A stretch of 64,000 nucleotides of DNA, taken from assembly GCA_038141705.1 (NCBI GenBank), contig JAYQIQ010000004.1:1178001-1242000 (forward strand), in the 5' to 3' direction. This document shows positions 35,623 through 44,678 of this stretch, in pieces; position 1 is the first letter of the stretch, and each line of letters opens with the position of its first letter. The stretch comes from Eutrophomonas brisbanensis. GTDB lineage: Bacteria; Pseudomonadota; Gammaproteobacteria; Burkholderiales; Eutrophovitaceae. The notes beneath the pieces were generated by a model, which was not told where the DNA came from, ran no database searches, and saw nothing but the letters and a program-made list of their open reading frames with translations. Made by a program: the position numbers and the translations under genes.

Positions 35623-36495
35623 ATGAGTTGGTTACAAAAAATATTACCTCCAAAAATTAACACAGGAGATGCTTCTAGAGCTTCCAAGAGAGCTGTTCCA
35701 GAGGGTCTTTGGAGTAAATGTGTCAGCTGTGAATCTGTGCTCTATCAGGCTGAGCTCGAGGATAATCTTCACGTATGCCCTAAGTGTGATCACCATGGGA
35801 GGCTAGGCGGCAGAGAACGATTGCGAACGATCTTAGATGCTGAGCGACAGGTAGAAATTGGCGAATCGGTCGTACCGACGGATTTTCTGAAGTTTGTAGA
35901 TAGTAAAAAATATAAAGATAGACTGCGGGATGCTCAGGCTGATACCGATGAAAAAGATGCGCTTATCGCGATGCGTGGTGCGATCAAAGGCATTACAGTT
36001 GTTTGTGTTGCTTTTGAGTTTCGTTTTCTCGGTGGCTCGATGGGTTCTGTTGTCGGCGAGCGATTCGTTCAGGCGGTCGAATATGCGACCCAAAAAAACT
36101 TACCATTTTTATGTTTTTCCGCGAGCGGTGGAGCGAGAATGCAGGAGGGGCTAACTTCCCTCATGCAAATGGCGAAAACTACAGCGGCTCTTAGTAAGTT
36201 ATCGTCCAAGGGTCTTCCGTTCATATCGGTGTTAACAGACCCGACCATGGGAGGGGTATCTGCGAGTTTTGCGATGATCGGGGATGTGGTAATCGCGGAA
36301 CCGGGAGCCCTTATAGGATTTGCGGGGCCTCGTGTGATAGAACAGACGGTACGTCAAAGTCTCCCAGAGGGGTTCCAGCGAGCAGAGTTTTTGCTTGAAC
36401 ATGGCGCAATCGATCTTATCGTCGACCGTAGGGAAATGCGTGAAAAATTAGCGAAGCTAATTTCGATCCTCACAAGAGTTCATCCGGTAGATTAG
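35623..36495 (+). CDS. accD: Acetyl-CoA carboxylase carboxyltransferase beta subunit
   Basis: 290 residues. N-terminal zinc ribbon (WSKCVSCES..VCPKCDHH) that also binds nucleic acid in E. coli, then the crotonase-fold carboxyltransferase domain with FRFLGGSMGSVVGERF, CFSASGGARMQEG and DPTMGGVSASFAMIGD. Works with AccA, not in this window, to make malonyl-CoA. ATG 35623, 18 bases after trpA. Confidence 0.97.
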   Translation: MSWLQKILPPKINTGDASRASKRAVPEGLWSKCVSCESVLYQAELEDNLHVCPKCDHHGRLGGRERLRTILDAERQVEIGESVVPTDFLKFVDSKKYKDRLRDAQADTDEKDALIAMRGAIKGITVVCVAFEFRFLGGSMGSVVGERFVQAVEYATQKNLPFLCFSASGGARMQEGLTSLMQMAKTTAALSKLSSKGLPFISVLTDPTMGGVSASFAMIGDVVIAEPGALIGFAGPRVIEQTVRQSLPEGFQRAEFLLEHGAIDLIVDRREMREKLAKLISILTRVHPVD

Positions 36496-36531
36496 TCTTA
36501 TCTTTTTGGTTAGTCGCCCAATGGTTGTTTG

Positions 36532-37800
36532 ATGGTGTCTCTGTCGCTACCCCAGTGGCTCGAATTGATCGATAGCCAGCACGATAAAAATATAGATCTC
36601 AGTCTTGACCGTGTTCAGAGCGTATTCGCGAGATTATTTGAGAAAAAAAATTTTCCAGTTATCACTGTAGGTGGCACCAACGGGAAGGGGTCTACTGCTG
36701 TGATGTTGGAATCTATTTATACCTCGGCTGGTCTCAAGACGGGTCTTTTCACATCACCCCATATTCTAAAATTCAATGAACGCGTGAGAATTGCTCGCGC
36801 TGACGTCCCCGATGAGCAAATCGTCAAAGCTTTTGAGAGCATCGAGAACATCAGGGGCGATATAACGCTCACCTATTTTGAGTACTCTTTCTTATGTGCA
36901 TATTCTATCTTCGTAGAGGAGAGCGTAGATGTTGCCATTTTAGAAGTTGGATTGGGAGGTAGATTCGATGCTGTAAATGTTGTTGATGCAGATTGTGCTG
37001 TGTTAACTCAAATTGGTATTGATCATGTCGATTTTCTTGGTTCGGATCGGGAATCAATTGGTTTTGAAAAAGCTGGAATTTTTAGAGGAGGTGATTCGGT
37101 CGCGGTGTGTGGCGATCCAAATCCTCCGAGATCTGTCGAGGAAACTGCTGAACAAGTTGCGGTGAAGCTTTTTATCCTAGGGAGAGACTTTCGTTTTTTT
37201 AAAGGGTTACGTGATTGGCAATACGTTTCTCCATCGGGTCGGAAAATTAACTTGAATTATCCTCAAATGTTGGGTGCTCACCAAGTTCAGAACGCGGCGA
37301 CTGCAATTACCGTTGTTGATTTAATGTCTGAAAAGTTGCCAACTGGGTTGGGGGCGATAAGAGATGGGATTTTGAAAGCGCATCAACCTGCGAGATTCGA
37401 GGTGGTGGGTCTGAACCCATTGGTTATTATCGACGTCGCGCACAATGTAGATGCTGTCACGTGCATGGCGGATCAACTTAGAAGCGCGCCGTTCGATGGT
37501 AAAACGGTTGCTGTCTTTGGGGTGATGAGAGACAAGGATTTCAAGACCATTATCACCAATACGAAGAATATTTTTGATTCTTGGTATCTGTGTAACCTAC
37601 CCGTTGAGAGAGCGGCGAGTGCTGATGAAATTGCTGGCGAGTTTGAAAAAATGGGGTTATTCAATTGGAGAGCGATTGGTTCAATACCAGAGGCTTTTGA
37701 ATTGGCTTTAGCAGAGGTTGGCCCTAATGATAGAATTGTGGCCTTTGGTTCATTTCACGTTGTCTCTGCTATGAAAAGCGTAGTTGGTAAAACAAACTAA
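36532..37800 (+). CDS. folC: Folylpolyglutamate / dihydrofolate synthase
   Basis: 422 residues from ATG 36532. ATP-grasp-like Mur ligase fold: P-loop VGGTNGKGSTAVMLE, GLFTSPHILKFNERVR, LEVGLGGRFDAVNV, and C-terminal VIIDVAHNVDA. Adds glutamate to (dihydro)folate. Follows accD as in Pseudomonas and precedes the SPOR-domain gene. Confidence 0.96.
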   Translation: MVSLSLPQWLELIDSQHDKNIDLSLDRVQSVFARLFEKKNFPVITVGGTNGKGSTAVMLESIYTSAGLKTGLFTSPHILKFNERVRIARADVPDEQIVKAFESIENIRGDITLTYFEYSFLCAYSIFVEESVDVAILEVGLGGRFDAVNVVDADCAVLTQIGIDHVDFLGSDRESIGFEKAGIFRGGDSVAVCGDPNPPRSVEETAEQVAVKLFILGRDFRFFKGLRDWQYVSPSGRKINLNYPQMLGAHQVQNAATAITVVDLMSEKLPTGLGAIRDGILKAHQPARFEVVGLNPLVIIDVAHNVDAVTCMADQLRSAPFDGKTVAVFGVMRDKDFKTIITNTKNIFDSWYLCNLPVERAASADEIAGEFEKMGLFNWRAIGSIPEAFELALAEVGPNDRIVAFGSFHVVSAMKSVVGKTN

Positions 37801-37825
37801 GATTTGGAGTGCGAGATTCGAAGAT

Positions 37826-38383
37826 ATGGATTTAGACCAGGATCCTGAAGAGTTAGAGTTAAAGAAGAAGGCGCGGCGCCGGCTAGTGGGTGCGGTCGCG
37901 CTGGTTCTTGCGGTCGTCATTCTTGTACCCATGCTTTTGGATGATGAGAGACGGCCTTTACCAGAGGATGTGGAGATAGTTCGAAGCTCCGGTGAGCGAA
38001 TTTCGCTTAAGAGCGCAGAAGAACCTCAGCCTGCAATCGAAGGTCAGGAAGATAAAACTCTCGATCCCAGAGAAGAAGACATAGATCAGCCAGCTGATGC
38101 CAGCAGTAGTGTATCGGTGGTCAGCGAACAGGTAGCGGGTGTAAGTAAGTATTTCATCCAGCTTGGTGTATTTTCAAATTTTGAAAGAGCGCAGATTTAC
38201 GCAAAGAAAGTAGAGAAGAATAAATTTGAGGTTGTCTCTAGAAAATTAGAAGGTGCCTCGAAGCCGTTGATGACAATCTTGGTTGGCCCTTTCTCGGATA
38301 AAGAAGGTGCAGAACAAGCGCTCAAAAGGCTTGAGGCGAGAAAATTGACTTATGGTGATGCAAAAATTGTAGAGTTTGAGTAG
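37826..38383 (+). CDS. SPOR-domain protein (DedD-like)
   Basis: 185 residues from ATG 37826; the in-frame start at 37784 would add 14 residues overlapping folC. Short acidic-basic cytoplasmic N-terminus, one transmembrane helix (LVGAVALVLAVVILVPMLL, residues ~21-39), a Glu/Asp-rich periplasmic linker, and a C-terminal SPOR domain (KYFIQLGVFSNFERAQIYAK..LVGPFSDKEGAEQALKRLE) that binds denuded peptidoglycan at the division septum. Position folC-dedD-cvpA-purF matches E. coli dedD. Confidence 0.9.
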   Translation: MDLDQDPEELELKKKARRRLVGAVALVLAVVILVPMLLDDERRPLPEDVEIVRSSGERISLKSAEEPQPAIEGQEDKTLDPREEDIDQPADASSSVSVVSEQVAGVSKYFIQLGVFSNFERAQIYAKKVEKNKFEVVSRKLEGASKPLMTILVGPFSDKEGAEQALKRLEARKLTYGDAKIVEFE

Positions 38384-38426
38384 ATGGAAATTTTCTCTTG
38401 GCTTTAATTGGGGCTAATATTTTCAG

Positions 38427-38924
38427 ATGAACCTAGAGCTCAATATTGTTGACTATTGTTTCTTGGGGGTTCTGGCGGCTTCGTTGACTTATGGCCTGAT
38501 ACGAGGCTTGACGAGGGAAATACTCTCTTTAGTTGCGTGGGTGCTAGCATTTTTAGCAGCGAAAGTTTTATCACTCCCTTTATCAAAATTCTTGATTTCC
38601 TGGATAGATTCTTCGACCGTTCGTGGGGTGGCTGCGTTTATTAGTTTGCTAGTCGTATTCATATTCTTGTTTAGCTTTTTGGCAATTAAAATATCCAAAA
38701 TGGTCAAGGCGACAAGCCTAACTGGAATAGACCGGTTGCTAGGCTCAGTTTTTGGATTTTTCCGAGGTATCTTAATCTTGTCATTAGCGGTCATGTTTTT
38801 AGAGCTAAGCGCAATTACGAGATATGATTGGTGGATCAGCTCATCCTTGAGGCCATATTTCGAGGATTTCGGTGAAGTTGTACAGCCTCGAATCCCGGAG
38901 TTAGAGTGGGGAGTTACAGATTAA
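38427..38924 (+). CDS. cvpA: CvpA family membrane protein
   Basis: 165 residues with four hydrophobic segments and the family pattern LIRGLTREILSLVAWVLAFLAA and RLLGSVFGFFRGILIL. Named for colicin V production; linked to envelope homeostasis in later work. Immediately before purF, as in most Proteobacteria. Confidence 0.94.
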   Translation: MNLELNIVDYCFLGVLAASLTYGLIRGLTREILSLVAWVLAFLAAKVLSLPLSKFLISWIDSSTVRGVAAFISLLVVFIFLFSFLAIKISKMVKATSLTGIDRLLGSVFGFFRGILILSLAVMFLELSAITRYDWWISSSLRPYFEDFGEVVQPRIPELEWGVTD

Positions 38925-38973
38925 TGGTAGTTTCTAAAAAAGAAATCAGTATTAAGGCCAAGGAAAAACTTCT

Positions 38974-40488
38974 ATGTGTGGGTTAATCGGTGCGGTTGCT
39001 ACCTCTCCTGTAAATCAATTGCTATACGATGGTTTGCAAGTGCTACAGCACCGTGGTCAGGATGCAGCGGGTATTGTTACAGCTGACGCCGAAAACTTTT
39101 ATTTACACAAAGGCAGTGGTTTAGTCAGAGACGTTTTCCGAACGAGAAATATGCGTAACCTTGTTGGAAATGCAGGTATAGCACATTGCCGCTATCCCAC
39201 TGCAGGCTCTGCGAACTCACCAGCCGAGGCGCAACCTATGTATGTAAATTCGCCTTTTGGTATTGTCCTCGGACACAACGGTAACCTTACCAATGCGGCC
39301 AAGCTGAAAGATGAGTTGTTCCGCCAAGATTTGCGTCACGTTAATACCTCCTCCGATTCGGAAGTACTGCTAAACATTTTTGCACATGAAATTCAAAAGT
39401 CGTGTGTTGATATGAATTTGACTACCGACAAAATATTCTCAGCGGTTGAGGGGGTCCACAAACGAGCCCAAGGAGCATATGCGGTATTAGCTATGATCGC
39501 TGGATATGGCCTTGTTGCTTTCCGTGATCCCTTCGGAATTAGGCCGTTGGTTTTTGGAAAACGCCAAATCAATGGAAAAGTTGAGTACTTGGTTGCCTCC
39601 GAAACGGTAGCGCTCGATACGCTTGGATTTGAATTGGTAAGAGATTTATTGCCTGGAGAGGCGATTTATATTTCATTCGATGGTGAAATCAAGAGTCGAC
39701 AGTGCGCGACTTCTCCTAAGCACTCTCCTTGTATATTTGAGTATGTATATCTCGCTCGGCCCGACTCAGTAATTGATGGGATTTCGGTTCATGAGACTCG
39801 GCTACGGATGGGCAAGAGTCTCGCGCGGTTGATTAAGAAAAGCCACGCTGATCTCGATATTGATGTGGTAGTACCAATACCCGACTCCAGTCGACCTTCT
39901 GCGATGGAGCTCGCGGAAGGGCTGGAGGTTCCTTATCGCGAGGGATTTATCAAGAATCGCTACATTGGTCGGACCTTCATTATGCCGGGGCAGGCTACTC
40001 GTAAAAAATCGGTAAGGCAGAAATTAAATGCGATTGCATCTGAGTTTTCGGGAAAAAATGTTCTCCTGGTTGATGATTCAATTGTAAGAGGGACCACTAG
40101 TAGAGAAATTGTTCAAATGGCGCGAGATGCAGGGGCGAAGAGTGTTTATTTTGCTTCTGCTGCTCCCCCAGTTCGTTATCCAAACGTCTACGGGATTGAT
40201 ATGCCCTCCTCAAAAGAACTAATCGCTTTTGGGAGAACCGACGAAGAGATAGCGAAGGAAATCGGGGTAGATAGACTGATCTACCAAACTATTGAAGATC
40301 TGATAGAGGATTGTCGAGGTTTAAGCAAGACGATTGAAGAGTTTGAAACATCCTGCTTTAACGGAGAATACGTGACAGGGGATGTGACGGAGCGCTACCT
40401 ATTAGAGGTGGATGGCCTTAGGAACGACGAAGCTTTGACCAGGAAGTCCGTTGAGTCGCGGGAAGTTGAGCTCGAGGACGCTGAGTAA
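38974..40488 (+). CDS. purF: Amidophosphoribosyltransferase
   Basis: 504 residues. First step of purine synthesis. N-terminal Ntn glutaminase with catalytic C2 (MCGLIGAVA), no propeptide; HNGNLTN; phosphoribosyl site VLLVDDSIVRGTTSREIV. Followed by a promoter-riboswitch-terminator block that belongs to metZ. Confidence 0.97.
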   Translation: MCGLIGAVATSPVNQLLYDGLQVLQHRGQDAAGIVTADAENFYLHKGSGLVRDVFRTRNMRNLVGNAGIAHCRYPTAGSANSPAEAQPMYVNSPFGIVLGHNGNLTNAAKLKDELFRQDLRHVNTSSDSEVLLNIFAHEIQKSCVDMNLTTDKIFSAVEGVHKRAQGAYAVLAMIAGYGLVAFRDPFGIRPLVFGKRQINGKVEYLVASETVALDTLGFELVRDLLPGEAIYISFDGEIKSRQCATSPKHSPCIFEYVYLARPDSVIDGISVHETRLRMGKSLARLIKKSHADLDIDVVVPIPDSSRPSAMELAEGLEVPYREGFIKNRYIGRTFIMPGQATRKKSVRQKLNAIASEFSGKNVLLVDDSIVRGTTSREIVQMARDAGAKSVYFASAAPPVRYPNVYGIDMPSSKELIAFGRTDEEIAKEIGVDRLIYQTIEDLIEDCRGLSKTIEEFETSCFNGEYVTGDVTERYLLEVDGLRNDEALTRKSVESREVELEDAE

Positions 40489-40524
40489 TTTTTACCCCTG
40501 ATTGGGGCGGGCTCTTCTCAGAAG

Positions 40525-40553
40525 TTGACTTTTTTCCAAGATGTTCCTATGCT
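40525..40553 (+). promoter_or_regulatory. Sigma-70 promoter of metZ
   Basis: TTGACT (40525-40530), 17-base spacer, TATGCT (40548-40553). The predicted transcription start is near 40560, exactly at the 5' end of the SAM-II aptamer. Confidence 0.75.
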
Positions 40554-40557
40554 TACT

Positions 40558-40610
40558 TCGCGCCGATTTGATTATCAGCTTGCGGGCGCGTAAAAATACA
40601 TGCTAAAGCG
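40558..40610 (+). ncRNA. SAM-II (SAM_alpha) riboswitch in the metZ leader
   Basis: Matches the known SAM-II aptamer in order and spacing. P1 CGCGCC (40559-40564) pairs with GGCGCG (40585-40590). The loop begins with the conserved GATTT and ends with TTGC. After P1 there are 11 bases (TAAAAATACAT), the same number as in the crystallised marine SAM-II, and then the conserved GCTAAA (40602-40607) that forms the pseudoknot and contacts SAM. The L1 loop is 3 bases longer than that reference. It precedes metZ, a typical SAM-II target. The metZ ribosome site lies ~55 bases further on, so control is probably through the terminator that follows rather than by direct Shine-Dalgarno sequestration. Confidence 0.85.
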
Positions 40611-40626
40611 CGTTGGTAATGAAATG

Positions 40627-40655
40627 ACCCGCTTGGCAGCCAGGCGGGTTTTTTT
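40627..40655 (+). terminator. Intrinsic terminator / attenuator before metZ
   Basis: ACCCGC...GCGGGT with inner TGGC/GCCA pairing, followed by a T7 tract. It stands between the metZ promoter and metZ, so it must be passed for expression. AAGCG at 40606-40610 (end of the riboswitch) could pair with CGCTT at 40630-40634 in the terminator arm and act as antiterminator when SAM is absent; this pairing is inferred. Confidence 0.85.
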
Positions 40656-40673
40656 GTGGGTATTGGAAAATAA

Positions 40674-41855
40674 ATGGTAAGTAAAAAGAAGTATGGATTA
40701 GAGACGAGTGCTATCCGAGATGGGTCGGCCCGAAGTCATTTTAATGAGCACTCTGAGGCACTTTATCTAACGTCAAGCTTTGTTTTCAATAATGCGAGAG
40801 AGGCTGCTCTGCGCTTTTCAGGTGATGAAGCAGGGATGGTGTATTCGAGGTACACGAACCCTAATCTTTCTATGTTTGAAGAGAGGTTGGCTTCTCTTGA
40901 AGGTGGTGAGGTATGCGTTTCCACGGCTTCTGGAATGTCGGCAATTCTTGGAGTCGCGATGTCGCTGCTCGAGCCCGGAGATGAGATATTGGCATCGAAA
41001 AATCTTTTTGGTGCCACAAAGCAATTGTTCTCCGGCTTGCTGAATAAATTCGGAATAAAAACAACATATATCAATGCGAGTGATCTGAACGATTGGGAAA
41101 AGGGGATCACGCGGAGAACTAAGATATTCTTTCTTGAAACACCATCGAATCCGCTGACCGAAGTTGCAGACATTGCTGAAATATCGAAGTTAGCCAAATC
41201 CCACAATGTACTTTTGGTCGTTGATAATTGCTTCTGTACCCCAGCGTTGCAAAAACCCATTCTGCTTGGAGCTGACATTGTTATTCATTCTGCGACAAAG
41301 TATCTAGATGGTCAGGGTCGGGTCATGGGAGGTGCCGTTGTCGGTAGAAGAGAAGTCATTGAAAAGCCTCTCGTGTCGTTTCTGAGAAGTGCCGGAGCGA
41401 CTCTGTCACCTTTCAATGCTTGGGTCTTGTTCAAAGGTCTTGAGACGTTAAAAGTTCGGATGGATGCGCACTCCGAGAGCGCCCTAAAAATTGCACAGTG
41501 GTTAATGCAACATCCAAAAGTGAAGGCCGTACATTACCCCTGGCTGGATAACCACCCACAGAACAAATTAGCTAAAGCTCAGCAGTCTGCGGGAGGAGGG
41601 ATCGTGTCCTTTGAGGTCAAGGGGGGCAAGGAAGATGCTTGGAAGGTAATCGATAATGTTCAGATCGTATCGATTACTGCGAATTTAGGGGATACAAGAA
41701 CGACCATCACGCATCCAGGCACTACGACTCACGGAAGGTTATCGGAAGAGGATCGACTTGAAAGCGGCATCACGGATGGATTAATTCGATTGGCTGTCGG
41801 GCTAGAAACTGTAGAAGATTTACAAGACGATTTAGATTTTGCGCTAACGCGTTAG
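40674..41855 (+). CDS. metZ: O-succinylhomoserine sulfhydrylase
   Basis: 393 residues, MetZ length. PLP lysine K209 in HSATKYLDGQGRVMGG, D184 in VVDNCFCTP, YSRYTNPN phosphate segment. Makes homocysteine by direct sulfhydrylation. Follows cvpA-purF as in Pseudomonas. Controlled by the SAM-II riboswitch upstream, which would shut the gene down when SAM is abundant. A separate MetY-type enzyme is encoded at 9.4 kb. Confidence 0.95.
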   Translation: MVSKKKYGLETSAIRDGSARSHFNEHSEALYLTSSFVFNNAREAALRFSGDEAGMVYSRYTNPNLSMFEERLASLEGGEVCVSTASGMSAILGVAMSLLEPGDEILASKNLFGATKQLFSGLLNKFGIKTTYINASDLNDWEKGITRRTKIFFLETPSNPLTEVADIAEISKLAKSHNVLLVVDNCFCTPALQKPILLGADIVIHSATKYLDGQGRVMGGAVVGRREVIEKPLVSFLRSAGATLSPFNAWVLFKGLETLKVRMDAHSESALKIAQWLMQHPKVKAVHYPWLDNHPQNKLAKAQQSAGGGIVSFEVKGGKEDAWKVIDNVQIVSITANLGDTRTTITHPGTTTHGRLSEEDRLESGITDGLIRLAVGLETVEDLQDDLDFALTR

Positions 41856-41868
41856 TCGACGCTGCCAG

Positions 41869-42603
41869 CTAAGAGAGATCGATTTCCCTAAAGCCTGTTT
41901 TGTCGAACACAAGGGCGTGTCCGCGAGTCGCACTCCAGTCAGCCAAAACAAATCGCGTGCAGTTCGCCCCATCCACCTTGTGAGCGTGATGCTGTGGGCG
42001 GTGAGTATGGCCATGAATGAGCAGCGGATAATTCCATTCTCTTAGGGTTGAGTAAAGCGTTTCTAAGGAAACATCCATAATCTCTTTTTCTTTTTCTTTC
42101 TTTGCAGATTCGCTTTCTAAACGGTAAGAGCGTGCAATTTGTCTTCTTTCACCGATGGGTTTTTTGAGAAACTCGCGTCTCCAGTCTGGATTACGAATAA
42201 CTGCCCTTATGCTTTGATAATCAATATCGTCTGTACAAAGCGTATCGCCATGTAAAAGAAGCGCGCGTTGGCCGTGAATATCTATCAACACTTCATCGGG
42301 CAGGAGCGATGCCCCAGTAAGTTTGCTAAATTTTTGTCCGATTAAGAAGTCTCGGTTACCGTGCATAACGGCAACTTTAGTGCCGGTCTTAGTTAGCTCA
42401 CGCAGATTTAAAATGATTTCCGCGATACAGGGCTCATCCGCTTGATCATCTCCAACCCAGTACTCGAACAGGTCTCCCAAAATGAAAAGTTCATCGACAG
42501 ATTTGGCCTCTGACTGAAGAAACCTGAGAAATATATTAGTTTTCTCAGGTTCTTCAGCTTGAAGATGTAAGTCGGAGATAAACGCGTACGTTTTTGGCTT
42601 CAA
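41869..42603 (-). CDS. lpxH: UDP-2,3-diacylglucosamine hydrolase
   Basis: 244 residues. Calcineurin-like metallophosphoesterase of lipid A synthesis, producing lipid X. Metal-binding motifs in order: SDLHL, LGDLFEYWVGDD, MHGNRDFLIG, LLHGDTLCTDD and IHGHTHRP. Follows ppiB on the minus strand with a 19-base gap. Convergent with metZ. Confidence 0.95.
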   Translation of the reverse strand: MKPKTYAFISDLHLQAEEPEKTNIFLRFLQSEAKSVDELFILGDLFEYWVGDDQADEPCIAEIILNLRELTKTGTKVAVMHGNRDFLIGQKFSKLTGASLLPDEVLIDIHGQRALLLHGDTLCTDDIDYQSIRAVIRNPDWRREFLKKPIGERRQIARSYRLESESAKKEKEKEIMDVSLETLYSTLREWNYPLLIHGHTHRPQHHAHKVDGANCTRFVLADWSATRGHALVFDKTGFREIDLS

Positions 42604-42622
42604 ATGGATCTCAGCGTTAAGA

Positions 42623-43123
42623 TTAGACGCGCACGACCTTATTAATTAAAACTTGTTCGGTCGGAACGTCTTGGTGAAAGCCATGATTTCCAGTAGCTAC
42701 TTTTTTGATAGCGTCAACCGTGTCTTGCCCCGAGGTTACTGCACCAAAAACGCAATACCCGTAGCCTTGCGGCGTAGGAGACGAGAAGTTTAAAAAGTCA
42801 TTGTCCGCAACGTTGATAAAGAATTGAGATGTCGCTGAGTTCACATCGCTGGTGCGTGCCATCGCGATAGTATATTGGCCATTCTTCAGGTTATTATCAG
42901 CCTCGTTTTTTATTGGCGCCTCGGTGGGTTTTTCTTTCATTTGTGTATCGAATCCGCCACCTTGAATCATAAATCCGTTTATCACGCGATGAAAAATTGT
43001 GCCGTCGTAGAAGCCTGAATCCACATACTGTAAAAAATTTTTCACGGTTTCAGGGGCCTTCTCGGAATCCAGAGCTATCACGATTTCTCCGAGGGATGTG
43101 TCCATACTGACTTTTTCAGACAT
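42623..43123 (-). CDS. ppiB: Peptidyl-prolyl cis-trans isomerase (cyclophilin type)
   Basis: 166 residues without signal peptide, so cytoplasmic. Cyclophilin core: FHRVINGFMIQGGGFD, TIAMARTSDVNSATSQFFINVADN and FGAVTSGQDTVDAIKKV. Operon with lpxH; divergent from cysS, the standard arrangement in gammaproteobacteria. Confidence 0.96.
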   Translation of the reverse strand: MSEKVSMDTSLGEIVIALDSEKAPETVKNFLQYVDSGFYDGTIFHRVINGFMIQGGGFDTQMKEKPTEAPIKNEADNNLKNGQYTIAMARTSDVNSATSQFFINVADNDFLNFSSPTPQGYGYCVFGAVTSGQDTVDAIKKVATGNHGFHQDVPTEQVLINKVVRV

Positions 43124-43300
43124 TTATTTTCCTTATAAATTATTCAATTTTGTGGTTCGATAGTTTATCAGTCGCCACTTATTTATGTTGTAAAGGTAGT
43201 TTTAGACAGGAGTTACTCTCAGTTGCTCTGTTATACTTCCCGCTACTTTTTGCTTAATGAAGTGCTGAACCGATTATCGATTCCGAGGGTTTCCGAAAAA

Positions 43301-44677
43301 ATGCTTCAGTTGTATAACACCCTTTCTAGAAAAAAAGAGTCCTTTAAGCCGCTTGAGGAAGGACGCGTGCGAATGTACGTCTGTGGTATGACCGTCTATG
43401 ACCTCTGTCATTTGGGTCATGCGCGAGTAATGGTTGTCTTTGATCTGATTTATAAATGGTTGCGTGCATTGAAGTACGACGTTACGTATGTCCGAAACAT
43501 CACTGACATAGATGACAAGATTATCCAAAGGGCTATTGAAAAAAATCAGTCTATCCAAGAGTTGACCAGCAGATTCATAGAAGCCATGAACGAAGATGCT
43601 ATCGCTTTAGGCGTTGAGCAGCCAGATCACGAGCCAAAGGCAACTGAAAATATTCCTCAGATGCTGGACTTGATACAAAAGTTGATTGACCGTGGTTTTG
43701 CGTATGTTGGTGCTAATGGAGATGTGTATTTCTCAGTTCGAAAGTTTGATGGATACGGGAAGTTATCGGGTAAATCGCTGGATCAATTGCGTGCTGGAGA
43801 GCGGGTGGGCGTGGATGCAGAAAAGCAAGATCCTCTTGATTTCGTACTTTGGAAATCTGTGAAGCCTGGGGAGCCATCTTGGAAATCGCCTTGGGGTGAT
43901 GGTAGACCTGGATGGCATATTGAATGTTCTGCCATGAGTCAGCGTTTGTTGGGGGAACATTTTGATATTCATGGAGGTGGTGAAGATCTACAGTTTCCGC
44001 ACCATGAGAACGAAATTGCACAGTCTGAGGGAGCTCATGGCTGTACTTTTGTTAATTATTGGCTACACAATGGTTTCGTGAGGGTTGATGAGCAAAAGAT
44101 GTCAAAATCTCTCGGAAATTTCTTTACGGTTCGGGAGATTTTAGAAAAATTTGATGCAGAGGTAGTGCGTTTCTTCATCTTGCGTGCTCATTACAGAAGT
44201 CCTTTAAATTATTCTGATCAGCATCTTGTGGATGCAAGGCAAGCGCTAACACGGTTGTACACGACTTTAAAAAATTTTGGTGATGAGTTGGGTACAGGTC
44301 ACGTCGACTGGAATCATCCCTCGGCAAAACAGTTTAGTGAGGCGTTGAACGATGACTTTAATACTCCGCGAGCGATTTCAGTGCTTTTTGAGCTCGCAAC
44401 AATGGCGAATCGAGACTCGTGCCACGTTACCGCCGGATTGCTCAAAGGGCTTGCCAATCTTGTTGGTTTGTTAGGGCGTCAACCAGACGACTTCCTGAAA
44501 TCCGGGAATCCACACTTATTCCCCAACGATAAGGTTGAAGGTTTGATAGCGGATCGAGAGCTAGCAAGAAAAAACCGCGATTTCAAACGTGCTGATTTGA
44601 TCCGATCCGAATTGGAAAGTAACGGCATTATTCTTGAAGATTCTGCCGAGGGTACAACCTGGCGAAGAGGAAGCTAA
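43301..44677 (+). CDS. cysS: Cysteinyl-tRNA synthetase
   Basis: 458 residues from ATG 43301; an upstream in-frame start at 43223 adds 26 unsupported residues. Zinc ligands include the Cys in YVCGMTVYD and HIECSAMS, HLGH (HIGH) motif at ~38, GGGEDLQFPHHENEIAQSEG and KMSKSLGNF. Convergent with dnaJ, the stops being one base apart. Confidence 0.96.
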   Translation: MLQLYNTLSRKKESFKPLEEGRVRMYVCGMTVYDLCHLGHARVMVVFDLIYKWLRALKYDVTYVRNITDIDDKIIQRAIEKNQSIQELTSRFIEAMNEDAIALGVEQPDHEPKATENIPQMLDLIQKLIDRGFAYVGANGDVYFSVRKFDGYGKLSGKSLDQLRAGERVGVDAEKQDPLDFVLWKSVKPGEPSWKSPWGDGRPGWHIECSAMSQRLLGEHFDIHGGGEDLQFPHHENEIAQSEGAHGCTFVNYWLHNGFVRVDEQKMSKSLGNFFTVREILEKFDAEVVRFFILRAHYRSPLNYSDQHLVDARQALTRLYTTLKNFGDELGTGHVDWNHPSAKQFSEALNDDFNTPRAISVLFELATMANRDSCHVTAGLLKGLANLVGLLGRQPDDFLKSGNPHLFPNDKVEGLIADRELARKNRDFKRADLIRSELESNGIILEDSAEGTTWRRGS

Positions 44678-44678
44678 A

